Source: an uncultured Collinsella sp. (lineage in GTDB: Bacteria; Actinomycetota; Coriobacteriia; Coriobacteriales; Coriobacteriaceae). From it: 63,647 bases of DNA. The DNA lies in NCBI GenBank assembly GCA_902482035.1, contig CABSYW010000011.1:1-63647 (forward strand), written 5' to 3'. Below the pieces are notes generated by a model, which saw only the letters and a list, made by a program, of their open reading frames with translations, searched no databases and was not told the origin of the DNA. The translations under genes were made by a program, and so were the position numbers. Of the stretch, positions 16,747 to 25,825 are shown one piece after another (the stretch's first letter is position 1; each line of letters starts with the position of its first letter).

Positions 16747-17881
16747 AGCAACCGAAACCGAGCTTGCCTGTATCCGCGAGGAAGTCGAGCGCGCGTTCTC
16801 GTCGGCGCCGGGCGCCGTTCTCGAAGCCGCGCTCTCCCGGATCGCGCCCGCAGACGAGTGTGCCCGCGCCGCCGCGTACGCGACGTGGGACTCCATCGCG
16901 CACCCCTTGGGGGGATTGGGCGACTTTGAAGACGCCGTCGCGTGTATCGCCGCGGCTCAGGGGAGCGCCGAGGTGGCCGAGTTTCCCCGTGCGCTCGCGG
17001 TATTCTTCTCCGACAACGGGGTCGTTGCCGAAGGCGTGTCGCAAAGCGGGCAAGACGTGACGCGTGCCGTCGCGCGCAACATGTGCGAGGGGGCCACGAG
17101 CGCCTGTCGCATGGCGGCGTTCGCGGGTGCCGAGGTCGTGCCCGTCGACGTGGGTATGGCCCGGGGCATAGAAGACGCGCGCATGGTGCGCGCGAACGTG
17201 CGGCGGGGGAGCGGCAACATCGCGCACGGCTCCGCCATGTCTCGCGATGGGGCCGTGCGCGCGATCGAGGTCGGAATCGCCGTCGCGTGCGGGCTTGCCC
17301 GCGCCGGCGTGCGCCTTCTCGCCGCGGGCGAGATGGGCATCGGCAACACGACCACCTCGGCGGCGGTGGCCGCAGTGCTCATCCGGGCGGACGCGCGGAG
17401 CCTCGTCGGGCGCGGCGCGGGGCTCTCGGACGCCTCGCTCGCGCGCAAGCGCAACGTTGTCGAGCGCGCTATCGACGCGAACTCGCCCGATCCCGCCGAC
17501 CCGATCGACGTGCTCTCGAAGGTGGGCGGCTTCGACATCGCGGCGATGTGCGGCTTCTACCTGGGGGCCGCGGCATCGAAGGCGCCGGCGCTCCTCGACG
17601 GGGTCATATCCTGCACGGCGGCCCTGTGCGCGGCGCGCCTGTGTCCCAACGCCTTGGGCTACCTCGTGGGCACCCACGCATCAAGCGAACCCGCAAGCCA
17701 GGAGCTCCTTCGCGAGCTCGGTATAAAGGCACCCCTCGACGCAGGCATGCACTTGGGCGAGGGCGCGGGCGCCATGGCGTATCTGCCCCTTCTGGATTCG
17801 GCGCTGCGCGTGTACCGGGATGGGAAGACGTTCACGGCGACTGGCATGGCTGCTTACGAGCATTTCGAGGCTGGGAAATGA
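16739..17881 (+). CDS. cobT: Nicotinate-nucleotide--dimethylbenzimidazole phosphoribosyltransferase CobT
   Basis: The 380-residue enzyme makes alpha-ribazole phosphate from the lower-ligand base and nicotinate mononucleotide. Features include VFFSDNGVVAEGVSQS near residue 85, the GEMGIGNTTTSAAV phosphate-binding region, and the catalytic Glu in HLGEGAGAM near the C-terminus. ATG at 16739 has AGAGGAGG upstream and overlaps the cbiA end by 8 bases. No bluB is seen here, so the base must come from elsewhere or from uptake. Confidence 0.93.
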   Translation: MAEATETELACIREEVERAFSSAPGAVLEAALSRIAPADECARAAAYATWDSIAHPLGGLGDFEDAVACIAAAQGSAEVAEFPRALAVFFSDNGVVAEGVSQSGQDVTRAVARNMCEGATSACRMAAFAGAEVVPVDVGMARGIEDARMVRANVRRGSGNIAHGSAMSRDGAVRAIEVGIAVACGLARAGVRLLAAGEMGIGNTTTSAAVAAVLIRADARSLVGRGAGLSDASLARKRNVVERAIDANSPDPADPIDVLSKVGGFDIAAMCGFYLGAAASKAPALLDGVISCTAALCAARLCPNALGYLVGTHASSEPASQELLRELGIKAPLDAGMHLGEGAGAMAYLPLLDSALRVYRDGKTFTATGMAAYEHFEAGK

Positions 17882-18426
17882 CGGTGACGTTCGTTATCGG
17901 CGCCGCCGCGAGCGGCAAGAGCGCCTACGCCGAGTCCCTGTGCCTCGGGCACGACGGCCCCCGCGTTTACCTGGCAACGATGGAGCCCTTCGGGGAAGAG
18001 GGCGCCCGCCGCATCGCGCGCCATCGGGCGCTGCGCGAGGGCAAGGGGTTTTCCACCCTCGAGCGCACGCGTGACGTGGGCGCCGCAGTGCCCGGTCTTC
18101 CGCGCGACTGCACGCTTCTTTTGGAGGACGTGGGCAACCTGGTTGCGAACGAGCTCTTCGTGGAAGGCGGCTTGTCCCCACGTGACCCCGACGCTGCGGC
18201 GCGCGAGGTGCTCGGAGGCATCGAACGGCTCGCTCAGGCCGCTGCGTATACGGTGGTGGTCACCGTCGACGTGTTCGCCGATGGGATGCGCTACGATGAG
18301 GGGACCGAGGCATGGAGGCGCGCGCTCGCGCGCGTGAACGCGGGCGTGGCGGCGCTGGCCGACCGCGCAGTCGAAGTGGTATGTGGGATTCCCGTGTGGA
18401 TGAAAGGCGAAGGACCTACAAGGTGA
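17878..18426 (+). CDS. cobU: Adenosylcobinamide kinase / guanylyltransferase CobU
   Basis: The 182-residue protein phosphorylates adenosylcobinamide and transfers GMP. The P-loop GAAASGKS lies at residues 8-15 and the LLLEDVGNLVANELF segment matches the Walker B side of the family. The start overlaps the cobT stop as ATGA. It is the first of two CobU-like domains in the operon; the second is fused to CobC. Confidence 0.9.
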   Translation: MTVTFVIGAAASGKSAYAESLCLGHDGPRVYLATMEPFGEEGARRIARHRALREGKGFSTLERTRDVGAAVPGLPRDCTLLLEDVGNLVANELFVEGGLSPRDPDAAAREVLGGIERLAQAAAYTVVVTVDVFADGMRYDEGTEAWRRALARVNAGVAALADRAVEVVCGIPVWMKGEGPTR

Positions 18427-19190
18427 AGATAGCAGAGGCAATTGGCGTGGCGTTCGGAACGTTCTCGCGCATCCCCGTCCCGAAATCGGCCTGGACCGAT
18501 TTCGGATCAACCCATGCGCTTGCCGCGTTTCCCCTGGTGGGCGTTGCGGAAGGCTTCCTCATGACGGCGTGGGGGCACGTGGCGAACCTGCTCGGCGTGC
18601 CCGCGACCATCGTCGCGGCCGTACTCGTGGCGTTGCCTGTGGCGGTGACGGGAGGCATCCACCTAGACGGGCTCTGCGACACCTCCGATGCGCTTGCAAG
18701 TTGGGCCCCGCGCGAGCGAAAGCTCGAGATCATGCACGACCCACGGGCGGGCGCCTTCGGGGTCATCGGTGTTGTCGTGTACCTTATTCTGCAGTTTTCC
18801 CTGTTCACCGCGCTGCCGCTTACGGCGGGGGCGTTCCTCGCGCTTCTGTGCTCGCTCGTGTTCTCCCGCGCGCTTTCGGGGCTCGCCGTAGAATGCTGGC
18901 CTGCCGCGCGGGCGGACGGTATGGCCGTGGGGCTCTCGCCTGCGAAGAAGCGCGCGGCGATCGTCGTGCCGCTTTGCGCTTTCGCTGCGGCTTCGGCTGC
19001 AGGGATGGTCGCGTGCGCTCGGGTCGTCGGCGCCCTTATGGCGGTGGCGGGGTTTTTGGCGCTCGCGTGGTACCGCCATGTTGCCCTGTCCCGCTTCGGC
19101 GGGGTGACGGGTGATTTGGCCGGATGGTTTCTGCAATGGGTCGAGCTCGCGATGCTTGCCATGCTGGTGGCGGGAGGCATGCTCCTATGA
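18423..19190 (+). CDS. cobS: Adenosylcobinamide-GDP ribazoletransferase (cobalamin synthase) CobS
   Basis: The 255-residue integral membrane enzyme joins adenosylcobinamide-GDP and alpha-ribazole. It shows FSRIPVPKSAWTD near the start and the conserved metal-binding LDGLCDTSDAL and HDPRAGAFGVIGVV motifs, with several hydrophobic segments. GTG at 18423 overlaps the cobU stop, with GAAGGA upstream. Confidence 0.92.
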   Translation: MKIAEAIGVAFGTFSRIPVPKSAWTDFGSTHALAAFPLVGVAEGFLMTAWGHVANLLGVPATIVAAVLVALPVAVTGGIHLDGLCDTSDALASWAPRERKLEIMHDPRAGAFGVIGVVVYLILQFSLFTALPLTAGAFLALLCSLVFSRALSGLAVECWPAARADGMAVGLSPAKKRAAIVVPLCAFAAASAAGMVACARVVGALMAVAGFLALAWYRHVALSRFGGVTGDLAGWFLQWVELAMLAMLVAGGMLL

Positions 19191-20188
19191 TTCTCGTGGT
19201 AGGTGGCGCGCATTCGGGGAAGAGGACCTTCGTGCGCGAAAAGCTCGGGTTCGCGGCGGACGATTTCGTCGACGCGGCGCAGCTTGCGGAGGGCGGCGTG
19301 CCCGCGGCTTTTGCCGGCCGTGTCGCGTACCGTGCTGAGGAACTCGTACGCGCGCTCGACGCTGACCGGGCGCTCGAGCGGCTGATCGGCTTCGACGCAG
19401 TGATTCTGTCCTTGGTCGGCTCGGGGGTCGTCCCCATGCGTGCGGAAGACGCCCAATGGCGCGAGCGCGCGGGGCGTCTGGGATGCGCGCTCGCTGTGCA
19501 CGCCGACGTCGTCGTGCACATGACGTGCGGGATTCCCCAGGTCATCAAAGGAAACCTTACCGATGCGCCTCGAGGGACGCAGGGCGCGGGCGCGCCTTTG
19601 GAAGTCGTCTTCGTGCGCCATGGTGCCACGGCGGGCACGGAAGACCATCGCTACAGCGGGGCGGGCACCGACGAGCCCCTGTCGAGTGCGGGCGAGCGCG
19701 CTTTGCGCGAGCTCGCGTGCGATCGTGACGTGTTCCGTGTTATCACGAGTGGCATGGCCCGCACCGACCAGACGGCACGCATCCTCTTCCCGAATGCGGA
19801 GCTTATGGCATGCCTCGGTCTGCGCGAGATGGATTTCGGTGACTTCGAGGGACGAAGCGCCGCCGAGCTTAAAGAGGATGCGCGCTACCGCGCCTGGGTA
19901 GACTCCTGGTGCGAGACGCGCTGCCCGCATGGCGAGGGCAAGAGCGATTTCACCCGCCGCGTCGTCGCGGCGTTTCGGGAGGCGTGCGAATCGGAGCGCG
20001 CCCAGGGGAGTGGGCGCGCCGTCTTCGTCGTTCACGCGGGTACCGTGAAAGCGCTGCTTTCCGAGCTTGCTGTCCCGAAAATGGAATACTTCGACGTGCA
20101 TACCGAGCCGGGCGGCGCATGGGCCGCCACCTGGGATGGGCGCTGCCTTCGCGACGTTCGCCCCGCTTCGGGGGGCGATGCCCGGTGA
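19187..20188 (+). CDS. Fusion of a CobU-like P-loop domain and an alpha-ribazole phosphatase (CobC-like) domain
   Basis: The 333-residue protein has two parts. Residues 1-125 start MILVVGGAHSGKRTFV (P-loop) and end HMTCGIPQVIKG, matching the C-terminal end of CobU. Residues about 135-333 are a histidine phosphatase: catalytic motif FVRHGATAG, GLREMDFGDFEG and FVVHAGTVKALL. The second half should remove the phosphate of alpha-ribazole phosphate. The role of the first half next to a complete cobU is unclear; the middle of its CobU domain is poorly conserved. ATG at 19187 overlaps the cobS stop. Confidence 0.85.
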   Translation: MILVVGGAHSGKRTFVREKLGFAADDFVDAAQLAEGGVPAAFAGRVAYRAEELVRALDADRALERLIGFDAVILSLVGSGVVPMRAEDAQWRERAGRLGCALAVHADVVVHMTCGIPQVIKGNLTDAPRGTQGAGAPLEVVFVRHGATAGTEDHRYSGAGTDEPLSSAGERALRELACDRDVFRVITSGMARTDQTARILFPNAELMACLGLREMDFGDFEGRSAAELKEDARYRAWVDSWCETRCPHGEGKSDFTRRVVAAFREACESERAQGSGRAVFVVHAGTVKALLSELAVPKMEYFDVHTEPGGAWAATWDGRCLRDVRPASGGDAR

Positions 20189-21162
20189 TGACGATTCTTG
20201 CCGTCGCCGCCGGGTTCGCGGCCGACCTTGCCTTCGGCGACCCGCGCTGGCTTCCCCATCCCGTCGTCGCCATGGGGCGCGCCATCACGTGGGCCGAAGG
20301 CCGCCTGCGGGGCGCATTCCCGCAAACGTCCGCGGGCACGCGCGCCGCAGGGCTTGTGCTCGCCGTGGCGCTTCCGCTTGCGTGTGGGCTTTTGACCTGG
20401 GGAATCCTGCATCTTTGCGGCATGGTTCACCCCGGCTTGCGCTTCGTGGCCGAGGCATGGGCGAGCTATCAGATTCTTGCGGCATGCGAGCTGCGCCGCC
20501 AGAGCCTGGCCGTGGCCCGCGCGTTCTCGAAGGGCGGCCTTGTCGCGGCGCGCGAAACAGTCGGGCTTATCGTGGGACGCGACACGTCTGTTCTCGACGA
20601 GCAGGGCGTTGCGCGCGCCGCCGTGGAAACGGTGGCGGAGAACGCGAGCGACGGCGTCATCGCGCCGCTTTTCTACCTTATGATCGGGGGTGCGCCCTTG
20701 GGCATGGCGTACAAGGCTGTGAACACGCTCGACAGCATGGTGGGCTACAAAAACGCGCGCTACATCGACTTCGGCTGCGCCTCGGCGCGCCTCGACGATG
20801 CGGTGAACTGGATTCCCTCGCGCTTATCGGCCCTGCTTATGATCGCCGTGTGCCCGATTGTCGGGCTCGACGCGCGCGGGGCGGCGCGCATCTGGCGCCG
20901 CGACAGGCGTCGCCATGCGAGCCCCAACTCGGCGCAGACCGAGTCAGCGTGCGCGGGCGCGCTCGGGCTGCGCCTGGCGGGACCCGCGGTGTATTTCGGC
21001 AAGCTCGTTGAGAAACCGACGATAGGCGACGCGTCCCGCGAAATCGAGTGGGGCGACATCGCCCGGGCGACAAGGCTCATGCTCGCCGCGTCCGTATGCG
21101 CGCTCGTCTTGTTCGGCGCCGCGCGCGCGGCGGTCGTGCTCGCCGTGGGGGCGATGGCATGA
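20188..21162 (+). CDS. cbiB: Adenosylcobinamide-phosphate synthase CbiB
   Basis: The 324-residue membrane protein attaches aminopropanol phosphate to adenosylcobyric acid. Motifs are FAADLAFGDPRWLPHPVVAMG at the N-terminus, VAENASDGVIAPLFYL, and AYKAVNTLDSMVGYKN. ATG at 20188 shares a base with the stop of the upstream fusion gene (TGATG). Confidence 0.93.
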   Translation: MTILAVAAGFAADLAFGDPRWLPHPVVAMGRAITWAEGRLRGAFPQTSAGTRAAGLVLAVALPLACGLLTWGILHLCGMVHPGLRFVAEAWASYQILAACELRRQSLAVARAFSKGGLVAARETVGLIVGRDTSVLDEQGVARAAVETVAENASDGVIAPLFYLMIGGAPLGMAYKAVNTLDSMVGYKNARYIDFGCASARLDDAVNWIPSRLSALLMIAVCPIVGLDARGAARIWRRDRRRHASPNSAQTESACAGALGLRLAGPAVYFGKLVEKPTIGDASREIEWGDIARATRLMLAASVCALVLFGAARAAVVLAVGAMA

Positions 21163-22382
21163 GGGAAGACCACGCTGCGTCCCGGGCTGCCGGGGGAATC
21201 CTGCGCGCCCGTACGCATGGGGGCAGCGCGCAATCGCTCGGCATCGGTTGCGAAGGGGGCGCCTCCGACCTCATTGACTTCTCGGTGAACGTGAATCCGG
21301 CAGGCCCTTCGCCGCGCGCCGTCGCCGCAGCTTGCAAGGCGCTTTCTCGAATCGACGCCTACCCCGATAGGGAAAGTCTTGCCCTCGTTCGCGCCCTAGC
21401 GCGCGCCCAGGGCATTCCCGAAGATACTATCGTCTGCGGCGCGGGCGCGTCCGACATCATCTGGCGGCTCGCCGCGGCGGTGCGCCCGAAACGCCTCGTC
21501 GTGTGCGCGCCGACGTTCTCTGAATATGCGGAGGCGGCATCGTACTACGGCGCATGCGTGCAGGAGTTCCCGCTCTCCGAAGCGGACGACTTCGACGTTC
21601 CCGCCTCCTTTGCCCGCGCGATCGAGGGGCCGGGAGACGTGGCGTACCTCTGCAATCCGAACAACCCGACGGGGCGCCTCGTCGACCCCAGCGTGATCGA
21701 TGCCGCGGCTTGCCGCTGCGAGCAGGTGGGCGCGCTACTCGTCGTGGACGAGTGCTTCCTCGGATTTGCGCCCGACGCCCGTGAAAGGAGCGTGGCCGCA
21801 CGCGCCGCGTGTTCGCGCCATGTGGCCGTGCTCTCCGCGTTCACCAAGCTCTACGGAATGGCGGGGTTGCGGTTGGGATATCTGATCAGCGGAAACACCC
21901 AACTCATCGAGGGGATTCGCCGGGCGGGGCAGGCGTGGCCCGTCTCCTCGGTCGCCGAGGCCGCGGGCATCGCCGCTCTGGAAGACGTCGAATACGTCTC
22001 GCGCACGCGCGATGTATTGGCGGGCGAGCGAGCGTGGCTTTCCCACGAGCTCTCCTCGCTCGGGCTTTCTGTCGTGCCGTCGGATGCGAACTTCCTTTTA
22101 GTCCGCACGCCGGCGAAAGACATCCCCGAGCGCCTGTATAAACAGGGGGTTTTGGTCCGCACGTGCGACTCGTTTTCGGTACTGTCCCGTTTCTGGTGCC
22201 GCGTCGCGGTGCGCACGCGCAAGGAGAATGCCCGGCTTGCGATGGCGTTCAGCCGCGCGCTTCGGGCGGAAGGCGCATCGGGCGAAGGCGAACCCGTCGA
22301 ACGGGGCGGCGCTTCTTGCAGCGGCGCTATGGCGGGCGCGGATGGCCGAGGCTCGGCGAAGGAGGTCGATACCCGTGGGTAG
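21159..22382 (+). CDS. cobD: Threonine-phosphate decarboxylase CobD (PLP enzyme)
   Basis: The 407-residue fold-type I aminotransferase relative makes aminopropanol phosphate for CbiB. The N-terminal IDFSVNVNPAGPS, the CNPNNPTGRLVD motif and the PLP-lysine segment SAFTKLYGMAGLRLGY are clear. About 40 residues at the C-terminus are a Gly/Ser/Glu-rich tail beyond the usual domain. Start ATGA overlaps the cbiB stop; the end overlaps cbiP by 8 bases. Confidence 0.92.
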   Translation: MREDHAASRAAGGILRARTHGGSAQSLGIGCEGGASDLIDFSVNVNPAGPSPRAVAAACKALSRIDAYPDRESLALVRALARAQGIPEDTIVCGAGASDIIWRLAAAVRPKRLVVCAPTFSEYAEAASYYGACVQEFPLSEADDFDVPASFARAIEGPGDVAYLCNPNNPTGRLVDPSVIDAAACRCEQVGALLVVDECFLGFAPDARERSVAARAACSRHVAVLSAFTKLYGMAGLRLGYLISGNTQLIEGIRRAGQAWPVSSVAEAAGIAALEDVEYVSRTRDVLAGERAWLSHELSSLGLSVVPSDANFLLVRTPAKDIPERLYKQGVLVRTCDSFSVLSRFWCRVAVRTRKENARLAMAFSRALRAEGASGEGEPVERGGASCSGAMAGADGRGSAKEVDTRG

Positions 22383-23874
22383 GGCGAAGCCCATCATGAT
22401 CCAGGGCACCATGTCGAACGCGGGGAAGAGCCTGCTTGCGGCGGGGCTGTGCCGCGTGCTTTCGCAGGACGGCCTGCGCGTGGCTCCCTTCAAGAGCCAG
22501 AACATGGCGCTCAACAGCGGTGTCACGGCCGACGGGCTCGAGATGGGGCGCGCCCAGATCATGCAGGCCGAGGCGTGCGGCATCGCGCCCGACGTGCGCA
22601 TGAACCCCATCCTGCTCAAGCCCGAAAGCGACCACCGAAGCCAGCTCATCGTGGCCGGCAAGGCGCAGGGAGCCTTCGCTGCGAGGGACTACTTCGCGCG
22701 AAAGAAGGCGCTCATGCCGCAGATTTTGGAAGCGTTCGATTCGCTCGCGGAGGAAAACGACGTCATCGTCATCGAGGGCGCCGGCAGCCCCGTCGAAATC
22801 AACCTTGCCGAAAACGACATCGTCAACATGGGGCTCGCGCGCGCCGTGTCCTCTCCCGTGCTGCTCGCGGGCGACATCGACCCAGGCGGGGTGTTTGCCC
22901 AGCTCTACGGTACGGTCGTGCTCTTTGCGCCCGAGGATCGCGCGCTTTTGCGGGGGCTTGTGGTGAACAAGTTCCGCGGCGATGTGGAAATCCTGCGCCC
23001 GGGTTTGGCCCCGCTCGAGAAGATGTGCGGGGTTCCCGTCGTGGGGGTCGTGCCGTTTCTTACGCTCGACCTGGACGACGAGGACTCGCTCGCGCCGCGC
23101 CTATCTGCCCGCGAGGCGCGCGGCGTCATCGACGTCGCCGTCGTGCGCCTTCCGCATCTGTCGAACTTCACCGACTTCGACCCGCTTTCGCGCGTGCCCG
23201 GCATGGGCGTGCGCTACGTATCCTCGACGACCGATCTGGGCCGACCCGACCTGGTGGTGCTCCCCGGCTCGAAGACCACGCTCGACGACGCGCGCTGGCT
23301 TGCGGCTAGCGGCATCGGAGCCTGTGTACGCGCGCTTTCGGGCGCGGGCACGCCGGTGCTCGGCATATGCGGAGGCTACCAGCTTTTGGGAGACGAGCTT
23401 TCGGACCCGCACGGCAGGGAAGGCGCTGGCACCGCGCGCGGGCTCGGGCTCATCCCTGCAAGTACGGTGTTCAGGGAGGAAAAGCGCCTCGCCCAGTCGG
23501 AGCTGCGCATCACGGGCGCCCAAGGCGCGTTCTCGGTGTGGAACGGCATGACGGCGCGCGGGTACGAGATTCACGACGGCGAAACGACCGTTTCCTGCGC
23601 CCATGCGGGCACGATTGGCGGCAAACCAGAAGGCGCGGCCTGCGGAAACGTGTTCGGAACCTATCTCCACGGCCTGTTCGACGAACCGGGGGTGGCGCTC
23701 GCCCTCGCGCGCTCGCTCGCGCGCATGCGCGGCCTGCCCGAGAGCGTCGTGGGTGCTGCGGGCGCGGCGTCCGCGGCCGATCACCGTGCGCGCGAGTTCG
23801 ACCGCCTGGCCGACGTCGTGCGCGGAGCGCTCGACATGGAGTATGTCTACCGCATTATCGAGGAGGGCGTATGA
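22375..23874 (+). CDS. cbiP: Cobyric acid synthase CbiP
   Basis: The 499-residue glutamine amidotransferase amidates the b, d, e and g side chains. It shows IMIQGTMSNAGKSLLAAGL (P-loop), FKSQNMALNSGVT, EGAGSPVEINL, and in the C-terminal glutaminase domain LGICGGYQLLG with the nucleophile Cys and the GTYLHGLFD histidine region. GTG at 22375 has GGAGG upstream at normal spacing; the longer in-frame start would lie inside cobD. Confidence 0.93.
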   Translation: MGRAKPIMIQGTMSNAGKSLLAAGLCRVLSQDGLRVAPFKSQNMALNSGVTADGLEMGRAQIMQAEACGIAPDVRMNPILLKPESDHRSQLIVAGKAQGAFAARDYFARKKALMPQILEAFDSLAEENDVIVIEGAGSPVEINLAENDIVNMGLARAVSSPVLLAGDIDPGGVFAQLYGTVVLFAPEDRALLRGLVVNKFRGDVEILRPGLAPLEKMCGVPVVGVVPFLTLDLDDEDSLAPRLSAREARGVIDVAVVRLPHLSNFTDFDPLSRVPGMGVRYVSSTTDLGRPDLVVLPGSKTTLDDARWLAASGIGACVRALSGAGTPVLGICGGYQLLGDELSDPHGREGAGTARGLGLIPASTVFREEKRLAQSELRITGAQGAFSVWNGMTARGYEIHDGETTVSCAHAGTIGGKPEGAACGNVFGTYLHGLFDEPGVALALARSLARMRGLPESVVGAAGAASAADHRAREFDRLADVVRGALDMEYVYRIIEEGV

Positions 23875-24386
23875 TCCACGTGTATCATGGCGACGGCAAA
23901 GGCAAGACCACGGCGGCGATGGGCCTCGCCCTTCGCATGCTCGCCGCAGGCCGCCGCGTCGTCGTCGTGCAGTTCCTGAAAGACGGCGAAAGCGGGGAGG
24001 CGCGCCTGCTCGCCGAGCATTTCGGCGTGCCCGTGTTCGCGGGGAAGGTGTCGGACAAGTTTACCTGGTCGATGTCGTCGGAAGAACTTGCCGCTACGTG
24101 CGAGCTGCACGATGGGAACCTCGCTTCCGCGCTTGCCGAGCTCGAGGGCGCGCAGGAGGGGCTGCTCGTGCTCGACGAGGCGCTCGATGCGCTTTCGAAG
24201 GGGCTTGTCGACGAGGCGCTCGTGGACCGCGCGCTCGATATGTCCGCGCGCGGCGTCGAAGTAGCGCTCACCGGGCGCGCGCCTTCCCGCAAGATCGTGG
24301 AGAAGGCCGACTACATAACCGAGATGCGGTGCGAGAAACACCCCTACGAGCAGGGGATATGTGCAAGGGAAGGAGTGGAGTACTAG
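23871..24386 (+). CDS. cobO: Cob(I)yrinic acid a,c-diamide adenosyltransferase (CobO/BtuR type)
   Basis: The 171-residue P-loop enzyme transfers the adenosyl group from ATP to the cob(I) form of the corrinoid. HGDGKGKTTAAMGLALRM is the family P-loop at residues 5-22, followed by VVVVQFLKDG and LLVLDEALDAL. It is shorter than Salmonella BtuR (about 196 residues) because the N-terminal helix is missing, as in many Firmicutes forms. The start overlaps the cbiP stop. Confidence 0.92.
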   Translation: MIHVYHGDGKGKTTAAMGLALRMLAAGRRVVVVQFLKDGESGEARLLAEHFGVPVFAGKVSDKFTWSMSSEELAATCELHDGNLASALAELEGAQEGLLVLDEALDALSKGLVDEALVDRALDMSARGVEVALTGRAPSRKIVEKADYITEMRCEKHPYEQGICAREGVEY

Positions 24387-25028
24387 ATGGATTCCAAGGA
24401 GATGGCGCCCGGCGACATCGAGCGGCGCAGCTTTGAGATCATCACCGAAGAGCTCGGCGGCCGCACGTTCCCGCCGCTCGAAGAGCCCGTCGTGAAGCGC
24501 GTCATCCACACCACTGCCGACTTCTCGTACGCCGATTCCCTCGTTTTCACTCATGACGCCGCGCACTGTGCGCTCGACGCACTGCGCGCAGGGGCCACGG
24601 TGCTCACCGACACGAACATGGCGCTCGCAGGCATAAGCAAGCCCGCGCTCGCAAAGCTCGGCTGCAAGGCCGTGTGCTACATGGCCGACCCTGATGTCGC
24701 CGCGGCTGCGCGCGCCGCGGGCACGACTCGCGCCGTTGCGAGCATGGACAAAGCTTGCGGCATCGAGGGTCCGCTCATCGTGGCCGTCGGTAACGCCCCC
24801 ACGGCACTTCTGCGCCTCGCCGAGCTCATGGACGCGGGGAAGATCGCGCCCGCGCTCGTCGTTGGGGTGCCGGTCGGGTTTGTGAACGTGGTCGAGGCGA
24901 AAGAGGAGCTACTCGCGCGACGCGTGCCGGCCATCGTCGCGAGGGGTCGCAAGGGCGGTTCGACCGTGGCGGCCGCCATTATGAACGCGCTGCTCTACCA
25001 GATCACGCGCCCAGGCGGCCCGAAGTGA
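24387..25028 (+). CDS. cbiC: Cobalt-precorrin-8 methylmutase CbiC
   Basis: The 213-residue enzyme moves the methyl group from C11 to C12 to give cobyrinate. The catalytic His lies in VKRVIHTTADFSYADSL, and VLTDTNMALAGIS and VGVPVGFVNVVEAKEEL are diagnostic. The ATG directly follows the cobO stop, and the end overlaps cbiJ by 4 bases. Confidence 0.94.
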   Translation: MDSKEMAPGDIERRSFEIITEELGGRTFPPLEEPVVKRVIHTTADFSYADSLVFTHDAAHCALDALRAGATVLTDTNMALAGISKPALAKLGCKAVCYMADPDVAAAARAAGTTRAVASMDKACGIEGPLIVAVGNAPTALLRLAELMDAGKIAPALVVGVPVGFVNVVEAKEELLARRVPAIVARGRKGGSTVAAAIMNALLYQITRPGGPK

Positions 25029-25798
25029 CGGCGCCCGCATCCGCGCCGGCGCTGCGCATCTTCGCCGGCACCACCGAGGGCCGCCTTCTGTGCGAATGGG
25101 CGAGCGGGGCGGGCATCCCCGCCCGTGCCTACGCGGCAACCGAGTACGGAGGCGAGCTTTTGGGCCAGCTTCCGGGCATCGAGGTGCATGCGGGCAGGCT
25201 CGACGAGGCCGACATGGAGCGCGAGCTTTCCGGCGCGTGCATCGTCGTCGATGCCACGCACCCCTTCGCCACGCTCGCAAGCGGCAACATCCGGGCCGCT
25301 TCGCTCGCCGTGGGTGCACGATGCCTGCGCCTTGCGCGCCCGGCCGAGGCGCTGCCCAAAGGCGTCGTCTCGGTCGCGTCGATCGCCTGCGCGGCGCGCT
25401 TTCTCTCCGAGAACCCGGGTCGCGCGCTTCTCACGACGGGGAGCAAGGAGCTTGCTCCCTACACGCGCGTCGCCGATTTCGCGGAGCGCTTCTTCGTGCG
25501 TGTGCTCCCGCTGCCCGGTGCTATAACGAAGTGCATCGACGCGGGGTTTTCGCCGTCGCACGTCATCGGCATGCAGGGGCCCTTCACCCGCGAGCTCAAC
25601 GAAGCGATGCTTCGGCAGGTGGGCGCCCAGTGGCTTGTGACCAAGGACTCGGGAACCGTAGGCGGCACGGCTGAGAAGCTCGCCGCAGCGCGCGACGCTG
25701 GAGCGCGCTGCATCGTGGTCACCCGTCCCGCCGAGGGAGGCGGGGCCCTTTCGCTTCGGGAAGTGGAAGACGCACTTTTACGCGAGCTCGCGCGCTAG
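25025..25798 (+). CDS. cbiJ: Cobalt-precorrin-6A reductase CbiJ
   Basis: The 257-residue NAD(P)H-dependent reductase closes the operon. It shows IFAGTTEGRLLCEWA, the VDATHPFATLAS motif, LLTTGSKEL and VTKDSGTVGGTAEKL, all typical of CbiJ/CobK. It starts with GTG overlapping the cbiC stop. Confidence 0.92.
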   Translation: MTAPASAPALRIFAGTTEGRLLCEWASGAGIPARAYAATEYGGELLGQLPGIEVHAGRLDEADMERELSGACIVVDATHPFATLASGNIRAASLAVGARCLRLARPAEALPKGVVSVASIACAARFLSENPGRALLTTGSKELAPYTRVADFAERFFVRVLPLPGAITKCIDAGFSPSHVIGMQGPFTRELNEAMLRQVGAQWLVTKDSGTVGGTAEKLAAARDAGARCIVVTRPAEGGGALSLREVEDALLRELAR

Positions 25799-25815
25799 GC
25801 GCTCGCCGCGCCTAG
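25795..25815. terminator. Short hairpin at the end of cbiJ
   Basis: CTAGGCGC and GCGCCTAG flank TCGCC, with the left arm covering the cbiJ stop codon. No U-tract follows, so termination may depend on the palindromic element just downstream. Confidence 0.4.
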
Positions 25816-25825
25816 GGCCCTTCAA

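Noticed and set aside
18416..20101. Long open frame on the minus strand opposite cobS and the cobU/cobC fusion
   Set aside because: It is the antisense shadow of GC-rich genes; the plus-strand proteins match known families and overlap in operon fashion.
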